Shown here in pieces: positions 26,001 to 37,126 of a stretch of 64,000 nucleotides of DNA. The stretch's first letter is position 1; every line of letters starts with the position of its first letter. The stretch spans positions 10,593,766 through 10,657,765 of the forward strand of contig NC_135223.1 of the NCBI RefSeq assembly GCF_052324685.1. The letters run 5' to 3'. Source of the stretch: Brachyhypopomus gauderio. Lineage: Eukaryota > Chordata > Actinopteri > Gymnotiformes > Hypopomidae. The translations under genes were made by a program, and so were the position numbers. The notes under the pieces were generated by a model. It was not told the origin of the DNA. It saw nothing but the letters and a program-made list of their open reading frames with translations, and did no database searches.

Positions 26001-28543
26001 GAGGTCTAATATATGGTGTAATTTGGATAATAACTTTTGCTTGGGTGATATTAATGATATTAACGATACCCCTTTATAACTACCCACCCTCCTTTTATAT
26101 GTACCCAAAAACTGACAATGAAGAAAGAACACAAAGCAACATGATCTACTATAACCTGCACATAACCCAAACGTGTGCTTTTTACTCCACCTGGCTGTCT
26201 TGGGCTAGGAGGGGTGGTGGAAGGGGAGGGGGTGCCAGGATGCTCGTGGCTGTGGTTAAATGGAGGGTCTTTGTGTTGGGACGAAAGCAAGAGTGTGGGA
26301 ATCCCCTGTGGTGGGGGAAGCTTCGGTTAGCCTTTCAGATGGAGAATAAGGTTACAGTATTATCAAACAGGGCTGACGGGTGAAAGTGAGAGGATCCCCG
26401 AGTCCTCTTTTAGAAGACTCGCAGTTTCCTCTTTTGTGCAGAAGCACAACCCACTGGTTATTCGAGTAAAGCTTTTCACAGTCCCGCTCTGATAGGAAGG
26501 CAGGGTGAAATATTCTTCTGATTTGTCGTGCGAGACTGTTCGGCGAGGAGAGCCGGGCGAGAGAACAACCTCAGGTTCGCACAAAGCCCCGCGCTCGGAA
26601 AAGCCGACGCAGAAGCATCGCAATTAGTCAGTCGGCGAGCCTTTCGGAATGTTTTCGGAATGAGGGGCGGGTGGAGGTGGCTGAGCAGGTGGCTTCCTGG
26701 CACCCACACAATAGAGCTGGTAATGCTGGGTTTCAGCACACGAGACGTGAGACGGGGAGCAGAGGGAGGCCCTTGAGGCCTGGGAACAGTGATACTGGAT
26801 ACGCTGTGTTCTGGGACTACCTAAAGAGGCTTAAGATAAAGACTTGGACAAGGTAGCAGGCCGTTACAAAACCCCTCTCGACAGAATGAGAGACACTTCG
26901 GGTAAGGTTGTGGTTTTGATGGCAAACCACCAGAACCATACATTCCTTTAGTACCTGTCACGCACTTTATTATACTTGGAATGACCTTTTAGGGTTTCGA
27001 GTAGCTTCTGTGGGTCCTTGTAAAATATGCATGCTGTTTCCCAGAGGCATCATGGTGCTAATTACTGTACAGTTCTAGAAAGTGTCTTCTTCAGAGCCTC
27101 TTAAAAAGAGATTGTTTAGGTTGTGGTGCTCTTGGGAAATATCTCTCTGATGATGATGGTGGGTCTGGCCCTGTTTCAGGCTGCCTGTATAGAGGACAGG
27201 ACTGCAGGCTGGTGATCCACTACGAGTTGGGCTTCTCCGTCCTGCCCGAGGGGGAGAGCTCTCCTGTTCAGCCCCTCTTCAGTTACCCCTTTGAAAGACT
27301 CCGAATGTCCTCAGATGACGGAATACGAATGCTGTATTTGGATTTTGGAGGCAAAGAGGGTGAAATTGTAAGTAAAGTTATAATTATTAAACAGCTTGAT
27401 CTGACCAGGGATTCCTTACACCAGTGGTGATGGCTCTGGCTCTGGAAATCAGTTTTATAGCGCCTACAGGGTTCTCATTAGAGCTGTTCTGGTATCGCAG
27501 CATGTGATTGGACAGTTACTACAGCCAGGTTTATCTAGATACCAATTAAAATTCTTCTCTATAAAGCATCTATTCATATTCATGTTCCTTACACCAGTGG
27601 TTCTCCTCTGTGTGTAGCAACTTCCCAAAGATGTAGGACAGAGTTTGCGTTTATCTCATTCTAAATGGCCTGTAAATTTTATTTCCCTGCGTGAAAAATA
27701 CCACTGGCTGAGTTACATTGATTATTCTCATGCCTCTTACAGCACGTCTGTAACCATCATATGTGGGGGTAATTATCACACAGAACATGGAGTTAGTGTC
27801 CATAACTAAGTGAGCTGCGGCTTGGAATTAATGAAGTTAAACCCACACTGCTGGGCCTTTTTTTAATTTATGTTTAGCACATGTACCTTTTCCCAGACAC
27901 ACTCTTTCAGCGTAGAATTACAACTGAATAAATACTGACAATATAAGCTACTTTATGATGATTTTCTTGAAGCCATTCAAAAAAACAGGATTGTATACTT
28001 TTTCCACAACCTGCAATCCCCCCTTCCAATTTTCTTATAAGTGGTTTACTGGCTATGTTGTTTTAAATCCATGCAAACCAAATGTTTTGTTTCAACTATA
28101 TAAACACTAACCCAAATCCAATTACAGCTATTTGGTTTGTTTTGCGAGACCACATTTTGATCAGACATAAAACAGGCTGTCCGGCCAGTCAGGAGCCGTT
28201 TTGCACAAAGGATGAACATTTTGACTGGGTTATTGTTTCAAAATTCAAATGGCTTGATTAACTAAATCACATGATTTGGAGAAATGTGTGCTAAACTCTG
28301 CAGAGCAGTAGATCTTCACGAATGGGTTTAGGGCTCCTTGACCTTCAAATCCCTGCTACAATGTTTTGGAAAAAGGCGTGTAAAGATCTTCACTGCCACA
28401 TCAGCCGTGACTTCCCTTGAGATCCTGTGCTTCTCTTGTTTTGTTTACAGCAGCTGGACCTTCACTCCTGCCCCAAGCCCATAGTGTTCATCGTACACTC
28501 CTTCCTTTCAGCCAAGATCACCAGACTGGGCTTGATGGGCTGA
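13339..28543 (+). CDS. sntb1: beta-1-syntrophin, 7 coding exons, complete
   Basis: Adaptor protein that links the dystrophin-associated complex at the inner face of the plasma membrane to signalling proteins and channels. Joining 13339-13840, 18936-19152, 21843-22050, 23784-23920, 24436-24632, 27180-27367 and 28451-28543 gives one open frame of 513 residues, and every junction has GT/AG ends with matching phase. Family layout is complete: a split first PH domain (about residues 14-40 and 168-305) with a PDZ domain inserted in it (about 89-168, ligand loop GLGI at 99-102), a second PH domain (about 313-415) and the C-terminal syntrophin-unique domain ending in KITRLGL. Wording such as [22 protein letters not shown] and [11 protein letters not shown] fits SNTB1 rather than SNTB2. 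The human protein is somewhat longer (538 residues as remembered); the shortfall lies mainly in the low-complexity N-terminus. ATG 13339 is the first in-frame ATG, in good context, and gives the family start MAVA. It converges with mtbp. Confidence 0.95.
13841..18935 (+). other. sntb1: sntb1 intron 1
   Basis: 5.1 kb. It holds a short (TG)n near 17518, the 18-bp tandem repeat, and an A-rich stretch at 18818-18846 just upstream of exon 2. No nested gene is recognised. Confidence 0.7.
18303..18388. repeat. short imperfect tandem repeat in sntb1 intron 1
   Basis: Two exact copies of the 18-bp GTGGGCGTGTTTCAGTCA, then degraded copies reading GTGGATGTGT. Confidence 0.8.
18936..19152 (+). CDS. sntb1: sntb1 coding exon 2 (PH1 second half begins)
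   Basis: Residues 168-239 plus two bases. The acceptor TTACAG restores Val-Lys-Tyr-Met-Arg. A Ser/Pro-rich insert ([11 protein letters not shown]) is followed by [10 protein letters not shown], a PH1 strand. The exon ends in DPENR split across the intron. Confidence 0.94.
20226..20249. repeat. run of 24 C in sntb1 intron 2
   Basis: Uninterrupted cytosine homopolymer; its length may be misread in the assembly. Confidence 0.9.
21843..22050 (+). CDS. sntb1: sntb1 coding exon 3 (PH1 end)
   Basis: Residues 240-309. It contains the PH1 C-terminal strand and helix with the conserved Trp (TAHAWFEA), then [12 protein letters not shown]. The exon is unusually GC-rich. Acceptor CTCGCAG, donor AAG|GTCAGT, phase 0 at the end. 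Confidence 0.94.
22680..22960. promoter_or_regulatory. GC-rich block with homeodomain-like cores, sntb1 intron 3
   Basis: CpG-rich, non-coding, with CATTAAGAGAGGCC, TCATTAGCAG and AATAATTAGAAA. This composition is typical of conserved vertebrate enhancers, but conservation cannot be tested here. Confidence 0.3.
22998..23028. repeat. (TG)n microsatellite in sntb1 intron 3
   Basis: About 15 TG units in + orientation. Confidence 0.9.
23784..23920 (+). CDS. sntb1: sntb1 coding exon 4 (PH2 start)
   Basis: Residues 310-354 plus two bases. It carries the start of PH2 ([20 protein letters not shown]) and the motif [14 protein letters not shown]. Acceptor GTTTCAG; the donor ACACG|GTATTC is weaker than the others. 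Confidence 0.93.
24436..24632 (+). CDS. sntb1: sntb1 coding exon 5 (PH2 end)
   Basis: Residues 355-420 plus one base. It contains [20 protein letters not shown] and the PH2 C-terminal helix with Trp (LSLWTRHIV), followed by [12 protein letters not shown]. Acceptor TTTAG, donor ACCA|GTGAGT, phase 1. Confidence 0.94.
27180..27367 (+). CDS. sntb1: sntb1 coding exon 6 (syntrophin-unique domain)
   Basis: Residues 421-483. It holds most of the syntrophin-unique domain, including [31 protein letters not shown] and FGGKEGEI. With PH2, this domain contributes to dystrophin binding in the family. Acceptor TTTCAG, donor ATT|GTAAGT. Confidence 0.94.
28451..28543 (+). CDS. sntb1: sntb1 coding exon 7 and stop
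   Basis: Residues 484-513, then TGA at 28541-28543. The sequence [20 protein letters not shown] is the conserved end of the family, followed by KITRLGLMG. Acceptor TTTACAG. Confidence 0.95.
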   Translation, partial: QLDLHSCPKPIVFIVHSFLSAKITRLGLMG

Positions 28544-29790
28544 TGTAAACGAGTCAACTCTGAAATGAGGACTCAAGTGGACAGAGAGGACAGGGCCAGG
28601 ACACAAGAGAAAACCTGAAGGACTGGAAAGCCGGATATCCATCATTAGTTTTTCTTTTCTTTGCTGCGGTTGTATTTGAGAGATGTTGCAGTGAAACACA
28701 AATCAGATTCATATAAAATGATTTTGCTAGATTAAACTCAAACTCCACCTGAACACTAACTTATAATTGGAACTTTAAGAAAAGCTAATCTTAGCTTCCA
28801 AGCCTGTTCTATTCTGCAAAGTATTATGAACTTAAATGTTAACTTTAATCTAACGTGATAAAAGAGGCTTAACTGTATGACAGCTGTCTGTAATTAGTAA
28901 TTATTGTCTTATGACCTTGGCAGCTAATACTGGTTAGACAGGCTAGTTTTAAACCATATGAATTCACATAAAAATGTAATGGTGGAAGTGTTTCCCTTGT
29001 TTTTGAGGCTCAGGTCTGGTTCTCTGCTTCTTGTGGTAGACTTTCAACAAGGTCGTTCTGAATCATGGTCATTGAAGACACACACAGACAAACTCCATTA
29101 GGGAAAGTCAATGCAGTTTTCACAAACAACGGGGATTGCCTGCCCTAACACGCAGAAGCACTTGCACACCGTTCAAGCACTATTCACACACATGCTCTCA
29201 TATTAATATTGAGCAAGCCATTCGAAAGTCATAACGCTATGACATTGGTTTCAGCATTCTTGAGAATCATCTTTATAAATGACTTGCACACCAACCTTTG
29301 CAGAAATTCAGGCACGGTATATATCACCCAAAGCTATTGCTATTTAAAACATGCTTACACGAAGGACATCGATGTCAACATGTTAGGAGACTCGGAAACG
29401 TTCAGAGTTCACCAGCAATTAGAATTAGTACAAGGTGAGCAGAATTCCTACAGCAATGTGGTTATGACTTTAGGGAGGAGCCACGCATGATGGCTTTTGT
29501 CCCATCTGTAAAATGTCACTCCCACATTCCTGAGGACAAGACAGGTTCCTACACGTTACAGGCGTGAGTAGAAGAGTCCTAGGAACGTATTGGATGATTT
29601 GATTTCACATTGGACTGTTATGCAGGGGAACAGTCTGGCTGTGACATGCACTCCGAGTATCTCCGAATGTGCAAAGACAGCAAGCAAAATGTTGAGAGAC
29701 ATGCACAAGGCAGTCCCAGTTCACTTCCAAAGAAGACATATCCTCCAAAATGGGACCTGAGAACTTAATAAAAGCAGATTGAAGGTTGTT
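28544..29790 (+). other. sntb1: sntb1 3' untranslated region (probable)
   Basis: No coding exon is seen after the sntb1 stop. The first AATAAA on + is at 29767-29772, so a 3' UTR of about 1.2 kb is likely. The true end is not provable from sequence. Confidence 0.5.
29767..29772 (+). terminator. sntb1: candidate sntb1 polyadenylation signal
   Basis: AATAAA on +, 1.22 kb after the stop codon and the first such hexamer downstream of it. Confidence 0.45.
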
Positions 29791-30972
29791 TCTCCTGCCT
29801 ACAGTAAATACTTGGCGTAATGTCGTGTAGTCTGATGTAAACCGAGAGCCTGCTGGTCAGCTGCAGCACCGTGGGTTATTGCTCCCTCAGCCAGAGAGTG
29901 CGGGCTGCACACCGCCTTTGAGGGCAGTTCAGGTTGCCAGTGTGGTACGATTCCCCATCGTCCCTCAGGGGGGTCAACAGGCCTTGGGCAGAAACAATAG
30001 GCCTCTGTGGGGCTGGAATGTACCCGGTTGTACTGCCAATAGAGAGACCCAGTCATTTCAAGTTGAAAGTGGCCGCTAAGGCTGACCTTGGAGCAGGATT
30101 GATTTGAAACAGTAAAGATTTATTCTATACTAGAAAAACAAAAACAGGTAACTTCCACTTATTGCCTACAGAATACGCCTTTAAACAATATACCATAGAG
30201 GAAGTGCTAGAAGTTATGCTGCCCACTTTTTTAAAGATGAAACTATATATGCAAGCCAACAGCTTGATAAATCAGGTTTGCCCAGTGGATTTTTAAATAA
30301 TGGAATTTAAATGTTAGCTGTTGTTGGGACTTTAATGTTCGCGAGGCATTTGCATTAAATGTTAAAATGACCCTAAAACCAACATGAGCCCTTGAGGGGC
30401 TGGTGGAAGAGAAGATATGCTTCCGTGGTTCACGTAAGGATGTATATAGTGCACGCGTCAACACTGTGGACTGAATACGCAGGCGGAGAGATGAGGTCAT
30501 TTAAGCCAAGGTGGATATCAAGCAGGAGTGTTGTTAAAGTGGTTGTGTCCTTCATTAGACCACTCATGTGTGGCCAATTTCAAGGCTGGCTGCTGTTTTG
30601 AGTGAAACTCCAACTCCGGCTACTAAAATGAAGCGGGCCGAAGTGGCCAAAGCATTCTCTCATTTTATCCTTCACAGAGCAAAACACAACAGTCGTCCAC
30701 TGATCACAGGAGCTTTGCCCAGAGCGACTGGCTCGCCGTGGTTGCAGTGTGACGTTCAGAGGTTCATGAGTATTGCAATGATGAAAGTAGAATTGCAAAA
30801 ATTCTAAAAGCATTTAATACACACAGAAACATGACTGACAGTAAATAAAACAAGATATCTTACAATATATTAATTACAGGGGCGCCGTTTCCAGTGCCGA
30901 TACTTCAGCTTTGAGAGTCATTCCTAGACAAAACATGTAGTATGTCATCAGATCTTGAGTTACATTGGGGGG

Positions 30973-30978
30973 TTTATT
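30973..30978 (-). terminator. mtbp: candidate mtbp polyadenylation signal
   Basis: AATAAA on -, 26 nt after the stop codon, implying a very short 3' UTR if used. A second AATAAA on - lies at 30119-30124, so alternative ends are possible. Confidence 0.45.
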
Positions 30979-31003
30979 CCACACTGAAGGGGACTGGACA
31001 TCA

Positions 31004-31039
31004 CTACCTAGAGGTTTTCTCCACAACCCAGTCTATCAC
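31004..31039 (-). CDS. mtbp: mtbp coding exon 22 and stop
   Basis: Residues 848-858, VIDWVVEKTSR, then TAG at 31006-31004. Human ends VIDWVLEKTSKK. Acceptor TTCCAG preceded by a good pyrimidine tract. Confidence 0.93.
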   Translation of the reverse strand: MIDWVVEKTSR

Positions 31040-34000
31040 CTGGAAAAAGTCAAAGTAGGCAGTCTTGACATAAAATAGCAAATAGTACAATTTGTGACTA
31101 AACAAACCACATCCTCCTTTCATACACACAAATAAACTTTGTACATGTGCACAGACTGTATTTGGTCTCATGTGGTTTAAACAGAACCCACCCTAACCAC
31201 ACCTCTGACGACAATTAGTCATCAAAAAAACCCTATATTTTCCACTGGGGTTTTCTTCACTTAGCAAGCATTCCTACATCACAAAGTCTTGAGCAGACTG
31301 TGTCAGTCGGCGCTTCCAGGAACCTGGTCAGCCTTCAGAAACCTTCATAGTTCCTCAGAAATGGGCACGTTGGGGAAGCGGCTTACCTGCTGGGCGTTTC
31401 GCTGGGCTGCTTTCTTCATTTCCTCATGCAGGCCCCGTGAGGTCTTCAGGTCCTGTCCCAAATAAGGACACAGGAAGTCGTGTCAGTTCTGCCCGAGACG
31501 CAGCCATTTGGAACGGGGCTCAGGTTTGGCTGCTGTCTCACAGGACGTCATGTCTACGGCCGCTGGTAAAAGGCTTTGCTCTGAAATGCCACCCGTGAAC
31601 AGGCGAGCACTACCCTGCAGACGTTCCAGGGATTCAACGACGGCGATTTTTGTGTCGCTCTGTGGTCTGTCTGGTGGGCTAATGAGGGTAAGGGCTTTTG
31701 AATGAACATCTACTATAAATATATAGACAGGCTCAAAGTGCTATGTTATAAGGTCATGCACAGTTCTGCGCTCGTTGTTAAAATGGAGTCACTATGTGAA
31801 TGGAGCTCTGAACAGAAGCCGTACTAAAGATGCACCGACAACTGAACCGCATTTTCGATTAAAAGCACCGAGAGAGCACGCAAAGTGCTGAGTACAATAC
31901 TGAGAGACTTTGAATATCACTGAACCACGGAGTTAGAAATGAGCACATGTGGTAACCAAGCAGTGTTCACCATCTTAGCTCTGTGCCTCCATGCATTACT
32001 CGCACTTCAGTGGACGATGGAAGGTACCTTCAGATAAAGCTTAGACACGTCGAAGAGTCTGTTTCTGCACGGGAGGAAGCACTCGTGCTCGGGGGCGATG
32101 CCGTGGACCTTCAGCGTCTTCACCACCACCTCCCTCAGCATCTGGGGAGTAACACAGCCCAGACGGCTCTTTAGTGAGCCGAGACGAAGATCATCACGCG
32201 CCCAGAGCCCTTCTCATCGGGACTCACAGGGGGAGTCTCGCATGGCTGCTTGCCAGGGCCTGATAGCAGGTGTGTGTGTGTGTACATCGTAGAATGGTGT
32301 TGATGTGTTTTTTTTTATGTCAGACATTAAGAACGATGATAACAATCTGGTGGTAGTTGAGCCTTTGTAAAATTAAAACACTGAGTAATAAATCTCACAT
32401 TCCGCTTGACTAAAGTTAAAAGTTACAGTTGAAATACTGGTTAAGAATTGTTACATTTTTTCCCACAACTCAGCCTCTGTGATTACAGCACACATTACGT
32501 GGCTGGACTAACTTCATTAAAGATTCGAGCAGATGTAAACCAGGAATGTGAATTTCGGAGAAGGTCAAGGCCATAAAACAGACCAACCAGCACCTTCTCA
32601 ATGAGCCTTTGTGTGCTGTATGTATACATGCGTGTGTGCCCGCGCTCACCCGGTTGTGTTTCTGGGAACGGGACTCCGTCTGGTCCTGGGTGGGGTTCAG
32701 AGCGGCCGTGTGGCCACGCCCGGGCCCGCGGGCCCCCTCGGGACCGGCCCCGGACCGCCTGGCAGGAGCAGCGCCGGACTGGGAGGGGCCATCCTGCAGG
32801 CGCAGGGCCGTGGTCGCCGGGCGACCGCTGCTGCCTGTACTTCCCTGAGAGCCCAGAGACTCGCTGCTCTCAGACGTGGCCAACCTGTGGGAGGAAGAGG
32901 AACAGAACCAACGTGAACACGCACACAGAAACAGCAAGCACGCTTCGGTTGCTGGGGCAACCAAACAAAATCCACATACAGAGGGGATAATGACGCACTC
33001 TAAAAGCATTATTAGTCCTTCCAACAATTTTGTTGCTCGCATTACAAGTCCCGTCCCCCCCCCACACACACTTCAAATTTTTCCAAGAGTTCAATCTGAC
33101 AAGTTGCCTGGAAACCTCGGGGGTGAGGATAAAACACCACGTCTGTCCTGGTAAGAGTCCATTTGACTCAACAGACTTTTTTCAGTTGCATCTGAAACAC
33201 CATTCCATCATATCCCGAGTCCAGTAATGCGGTCTTGTTCTTTTTTTACACTGATGACTGCTCTTTACCGTAAGCCCTGGGAGGCCTCTAAAAGCTGCCA
33301 CTGGAGAAGCACTGAAGTCAGCACACTGGGGCAGCCCATCACGACGGACAGCGGGCCAGCGTGTAGCGCCTGAGCTGTGGGATTAGTGCTGCGTGTGAGA
33401 GGCATTTAAAGGCAACTGACATTTCTGAGGGTGCTGAAATGTTACATCATGCAAACGTGTGGCGTTCGGTATTCTGCGCTGCTCCACGTCTCCCCATGGG
33501 TCCATCTCGCCACTCATTTACCTCTTTAACGAAGCCATGGAACACAGACCTGTGCTCCAGCTCAGGAGAAGGGTGTGGGAGCTGGACCACGCGTGCCCGG
33601 GGCTTGTCAAAGGTGTGAGGCTGTGAGGGGGAGGTGCTTGTCAAAGGTGTGAGGCTGTGAGGGGGAGGTGCTTGTCAAAGGTGTGAGGCTGTGAGGGGGA
33701 GGTGCTTGTCAAAGGTGTGAGGCTGTGAGGGGGAGGGGCTTGTCAAAGGTGTGAGGCTGTGAGGGGGAGGTGCTTGTCAAAGGTGTGAGGCTGTGAGGGG
33801 GAGGTGCTTGTCAAAGGTGTGAGGCTGTGAGGGGGAGGTGCTTGTCAAAGGTGTGACGCTGGGGGGGGGGTGCTTGGGAAGGTATGATGCTGTGAGGGGG
33901 AGGTGCTTGTCAAACCTCTGTGGATTGGTCAAGGTTCAGTGCTACAAACCCTTTCAGTAAAAGAAAACAAATGAGCAGAAAGCTTCCCGTGTCTTGGGGT

Positions 34001-37000
34001 GGTGATAAACGTCTGGAGAGAACGTTAATTACAGAACATCTACTAGGAGATTAATTCTACTGCTGGGATCATTTTTCAGCGTCACTCAGATATGCAGTGG
34101 TTCATGAAAGAGAAATTCTCCCCAAGTTTTGAATATGCTATTTACATCTCTGAGACGACTATAAATAGCGTCTACATGGTCTCAAAATAAAAATTATGAA
34201 CACCATCAAGTAGTGAGCTCTGTAGTAGAAGGCTGTAGGGATTAACTTACATCCCTTACAGCCACATGACTGCTAAGAGAGAGATCAGCATGGCATCATG
34301 GTGAAAGACGCCCTCCTGCCTAAAGCCACGCGTGTGGTTGGTTCTGACCTTCTGTGCGGAAGGGCGTGTGGATCCGGTGGAAGGGCGCGCCGTTTGCGGC
34401 GTGGCGGCTCGCTTTGCGGAGTCTCTCCGTCGGGCTCGACCACGGTGGCGGGCGAGGGGGCAGGGCTCAGGGCCAGCGGCACCGGGCAGGGCTCCTTGCA
34501 GCACGTGGTCTGGGTCTCGAACCGGATCAGGCGCGACTGCAGTCGCACAAAGTCCCGGTCCCTCTCCAGAGCCCTGCGCTCGTCCAGACAAAACCTGAGG
34601 GAACGCGGAGTGTGAGGACGTTAAGGCGCGGGGGGGTGGGACGCGTTGAGGCGCTGGGGGGGGGGGGGGGGGCGCGTTGAGGCCAACACAGCCCGGCTGC
34701 GTATCGCTGCGCACTCACTCAAGCCCGTGGTAACGTGCGTCGGCAGCTTGCCGGAACGGAAGTCTGGTCACTTTTCGAGGAGTGAGGTCACGGGACAGTT
34801 GGAATGCGTTCTCCCTACAAGCACAACATCAACACGTTGGTCCCAGTGTAATCAAGAAGGCTCAGGATGCATTAACTGTATTTACTCATTCAGATCCACA
34901 ATTATCAATTCGTCCCAAGCAAATGGCGCATTCCCAACTCGAGTCCATCATGAGATATGTAATTAGGATTTCGCTTTCCAACCCTCGTCTCTGAAATGAG
35001 CTTTGCTGAACACGATAAAGGTAATTAAATCCTGTGTTTCCAGTAGGGCTGCGATTTGGAAAACGCCACGTTGGCGAGCAGAGCCGGTGCGCATTGCGAG
35101 CCGCCAGAGACGCTCCGTCACGTAGCCAGATGGCGGCATCAGCCGTCTGCATCGGGCGGCGCCCGTTAGCGGTTCTGAGCCGGCCTGTGAATCTTGGCGA
35201 ATTATGCCACGAGAACGCATTAGTCTGGACGCGATGCATTTTCTGCTGTCATGCCCTCTGCTTGAGAAGAACTGAAGAAACGCTGCTAAAATCTTAATGC
35301 ACGAATCCAAGATTGGACGAGTTTACACCACCGTCTGTGGGCTAGTGCGAAGGATATTTTTAGAGAGGTGGTCGATTTATCATTTTATTTTCTTCAAGAG
35401 TTTCTATGCAATTTTCTTGTTCTTTTCCAATATGGCAGTCTGGCTTTCTCTCGTTGCCAAGAGGTGAAGGCTGCACCAACTGCCCGTAGTGTGGATGAAG
35501 TCTGCCAAGACAACACGTCAATCCACTCCTGTAATCCACTAGCTTTGCTGAGAGTCCAGACTTACAGGAGAGATAAAACGCCATTTAATTTGGATGGGCT
35601 CATATTAACAAGAAACATGAAATCATTTGATAAATATTTAACTTCAACTGGGGTTCAGTTTATGATTACATTAGTTGGGATTAGGTTTTGATCTGAGGTT
35701 GGGGTGGTTGTTGACTGGCAGCTCTGGCTGTAGAATACAGAGTTGAGAAACTGAGTTTGATTCAATGTGCATTAGTTAAATATCTCCAGGCCAGGAGAGC
35801 TGTGGTATTCTAGCCTGCCCATGGCCTCCTGGTACAGCGTGAGGCTTGAACGTACCCTCGGAGGACAGGCAGCGGCTGCAGGTCTCCGCTGGGCTGCCCA
35901 TCAGGCGTGAAGTGTCTGAGGACCTCTCTGGCGTCCAGCAGCGTGGAACTGCCCGTCTGGCTGTCCTTCGGGCCCATGAGACACTCCACAGGGTTGGCGG
36001 CAAACAGGCCGGACCTGGAGGGGGCGATGGACAGTCATTATGGGGCCTGCCGCGCATCTGTGCGCAACCCAACACCCAAACACCGTTCACAGTGCCACGC
36101 CATGTGTTTGTGCGCAACACGCGGTTTCTCTCGAAGGCGAGACGCAGAAGCAGCAACGGTGGTCTGCTCCCGCGTGGCCCATCTCCCCCGCCACCAGAAC
36201 ACGAGAACTTAGCTCCAGCTCCAAGTTCATTTAACAGCCGCTATAAATAATTTCATAAATATGGCCAAGAGCCAAGAGAGAATGTCAGGAAAAAGTATTT
36301 TTATGATTCTGCATTTTTATTAACTTGGCAGACACATACCTAGCCAGAGCTGCGAGGCCTGCTGTGTCCTCGTACCCCCCCCCCCCCCCACACACACACA
36401 CACCTTAACTGACTCCTCGTGGTTGCAATGTACTGGCAATATTATCTGGCATATGCCTCAATATCAAGAATAGGCAAACTAAGGAGACGCTCCGGTGGGA
36501 CGGTGAACGGGAGGGGGGGGGGGGGGACTGACCTGTTCCTCTGACGGCCCTTCTGCAGGTTGGCGTGGTTGCGTAGGACGCTTCTCTCGGGCCGTTCTGA
36601 GGGCGGGGCAGGTTTATGGTCCGCTAGAGAACAACACCGTGGATCACATCTCTCTCAGACAGCACGGAGACTCGGTCAAAGACTACGGCATTTGTGTAAT
36701 AATCGTAACAGCTCCTCGACTACTTGTTGACACATTTCTACATTTGTACAGGAGGACTGAGGACGTGTGTGTTTACTGGTGGTGACAGAAGCGTGGTTCT
36801 TCTTCTCCAGGGGCGTGTGGGCGGGGTCCTGGGGCGGGGATCCACCACGCATCCGCAGGTACTGCTCTCGGGCCTGGCTCAGGAGGACCCGCAGGTCGCT
36901 GGGCGGCAGGGCGCCGGGCGTCTGGGCCTTGGCCCTCCTCCCTGAGCACACAAACGGGTTAGAGGGACACGTCTCACCCCTCCGTGCTGCTGACATCGGC

Positions 37001-37095
37001 CGACGTCAAACTACCGCTGCCTGGCTACGACGTCCACCGTCTACGTGCAGCGCTCCAGGGCGGAGCCCGTTTAAAGTCAACAAGGGTGTCTGGGT

Positions 37096-37126
<31 letters not shown>

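Noticed and set aside
31344..31386. Read-through C-terminus of mtbp after exon 21
   Set aside because: A strong donor (CAG|GTAAGC) and exon 22 restoring the family ending VIDWVVEKTS show that this is intron.
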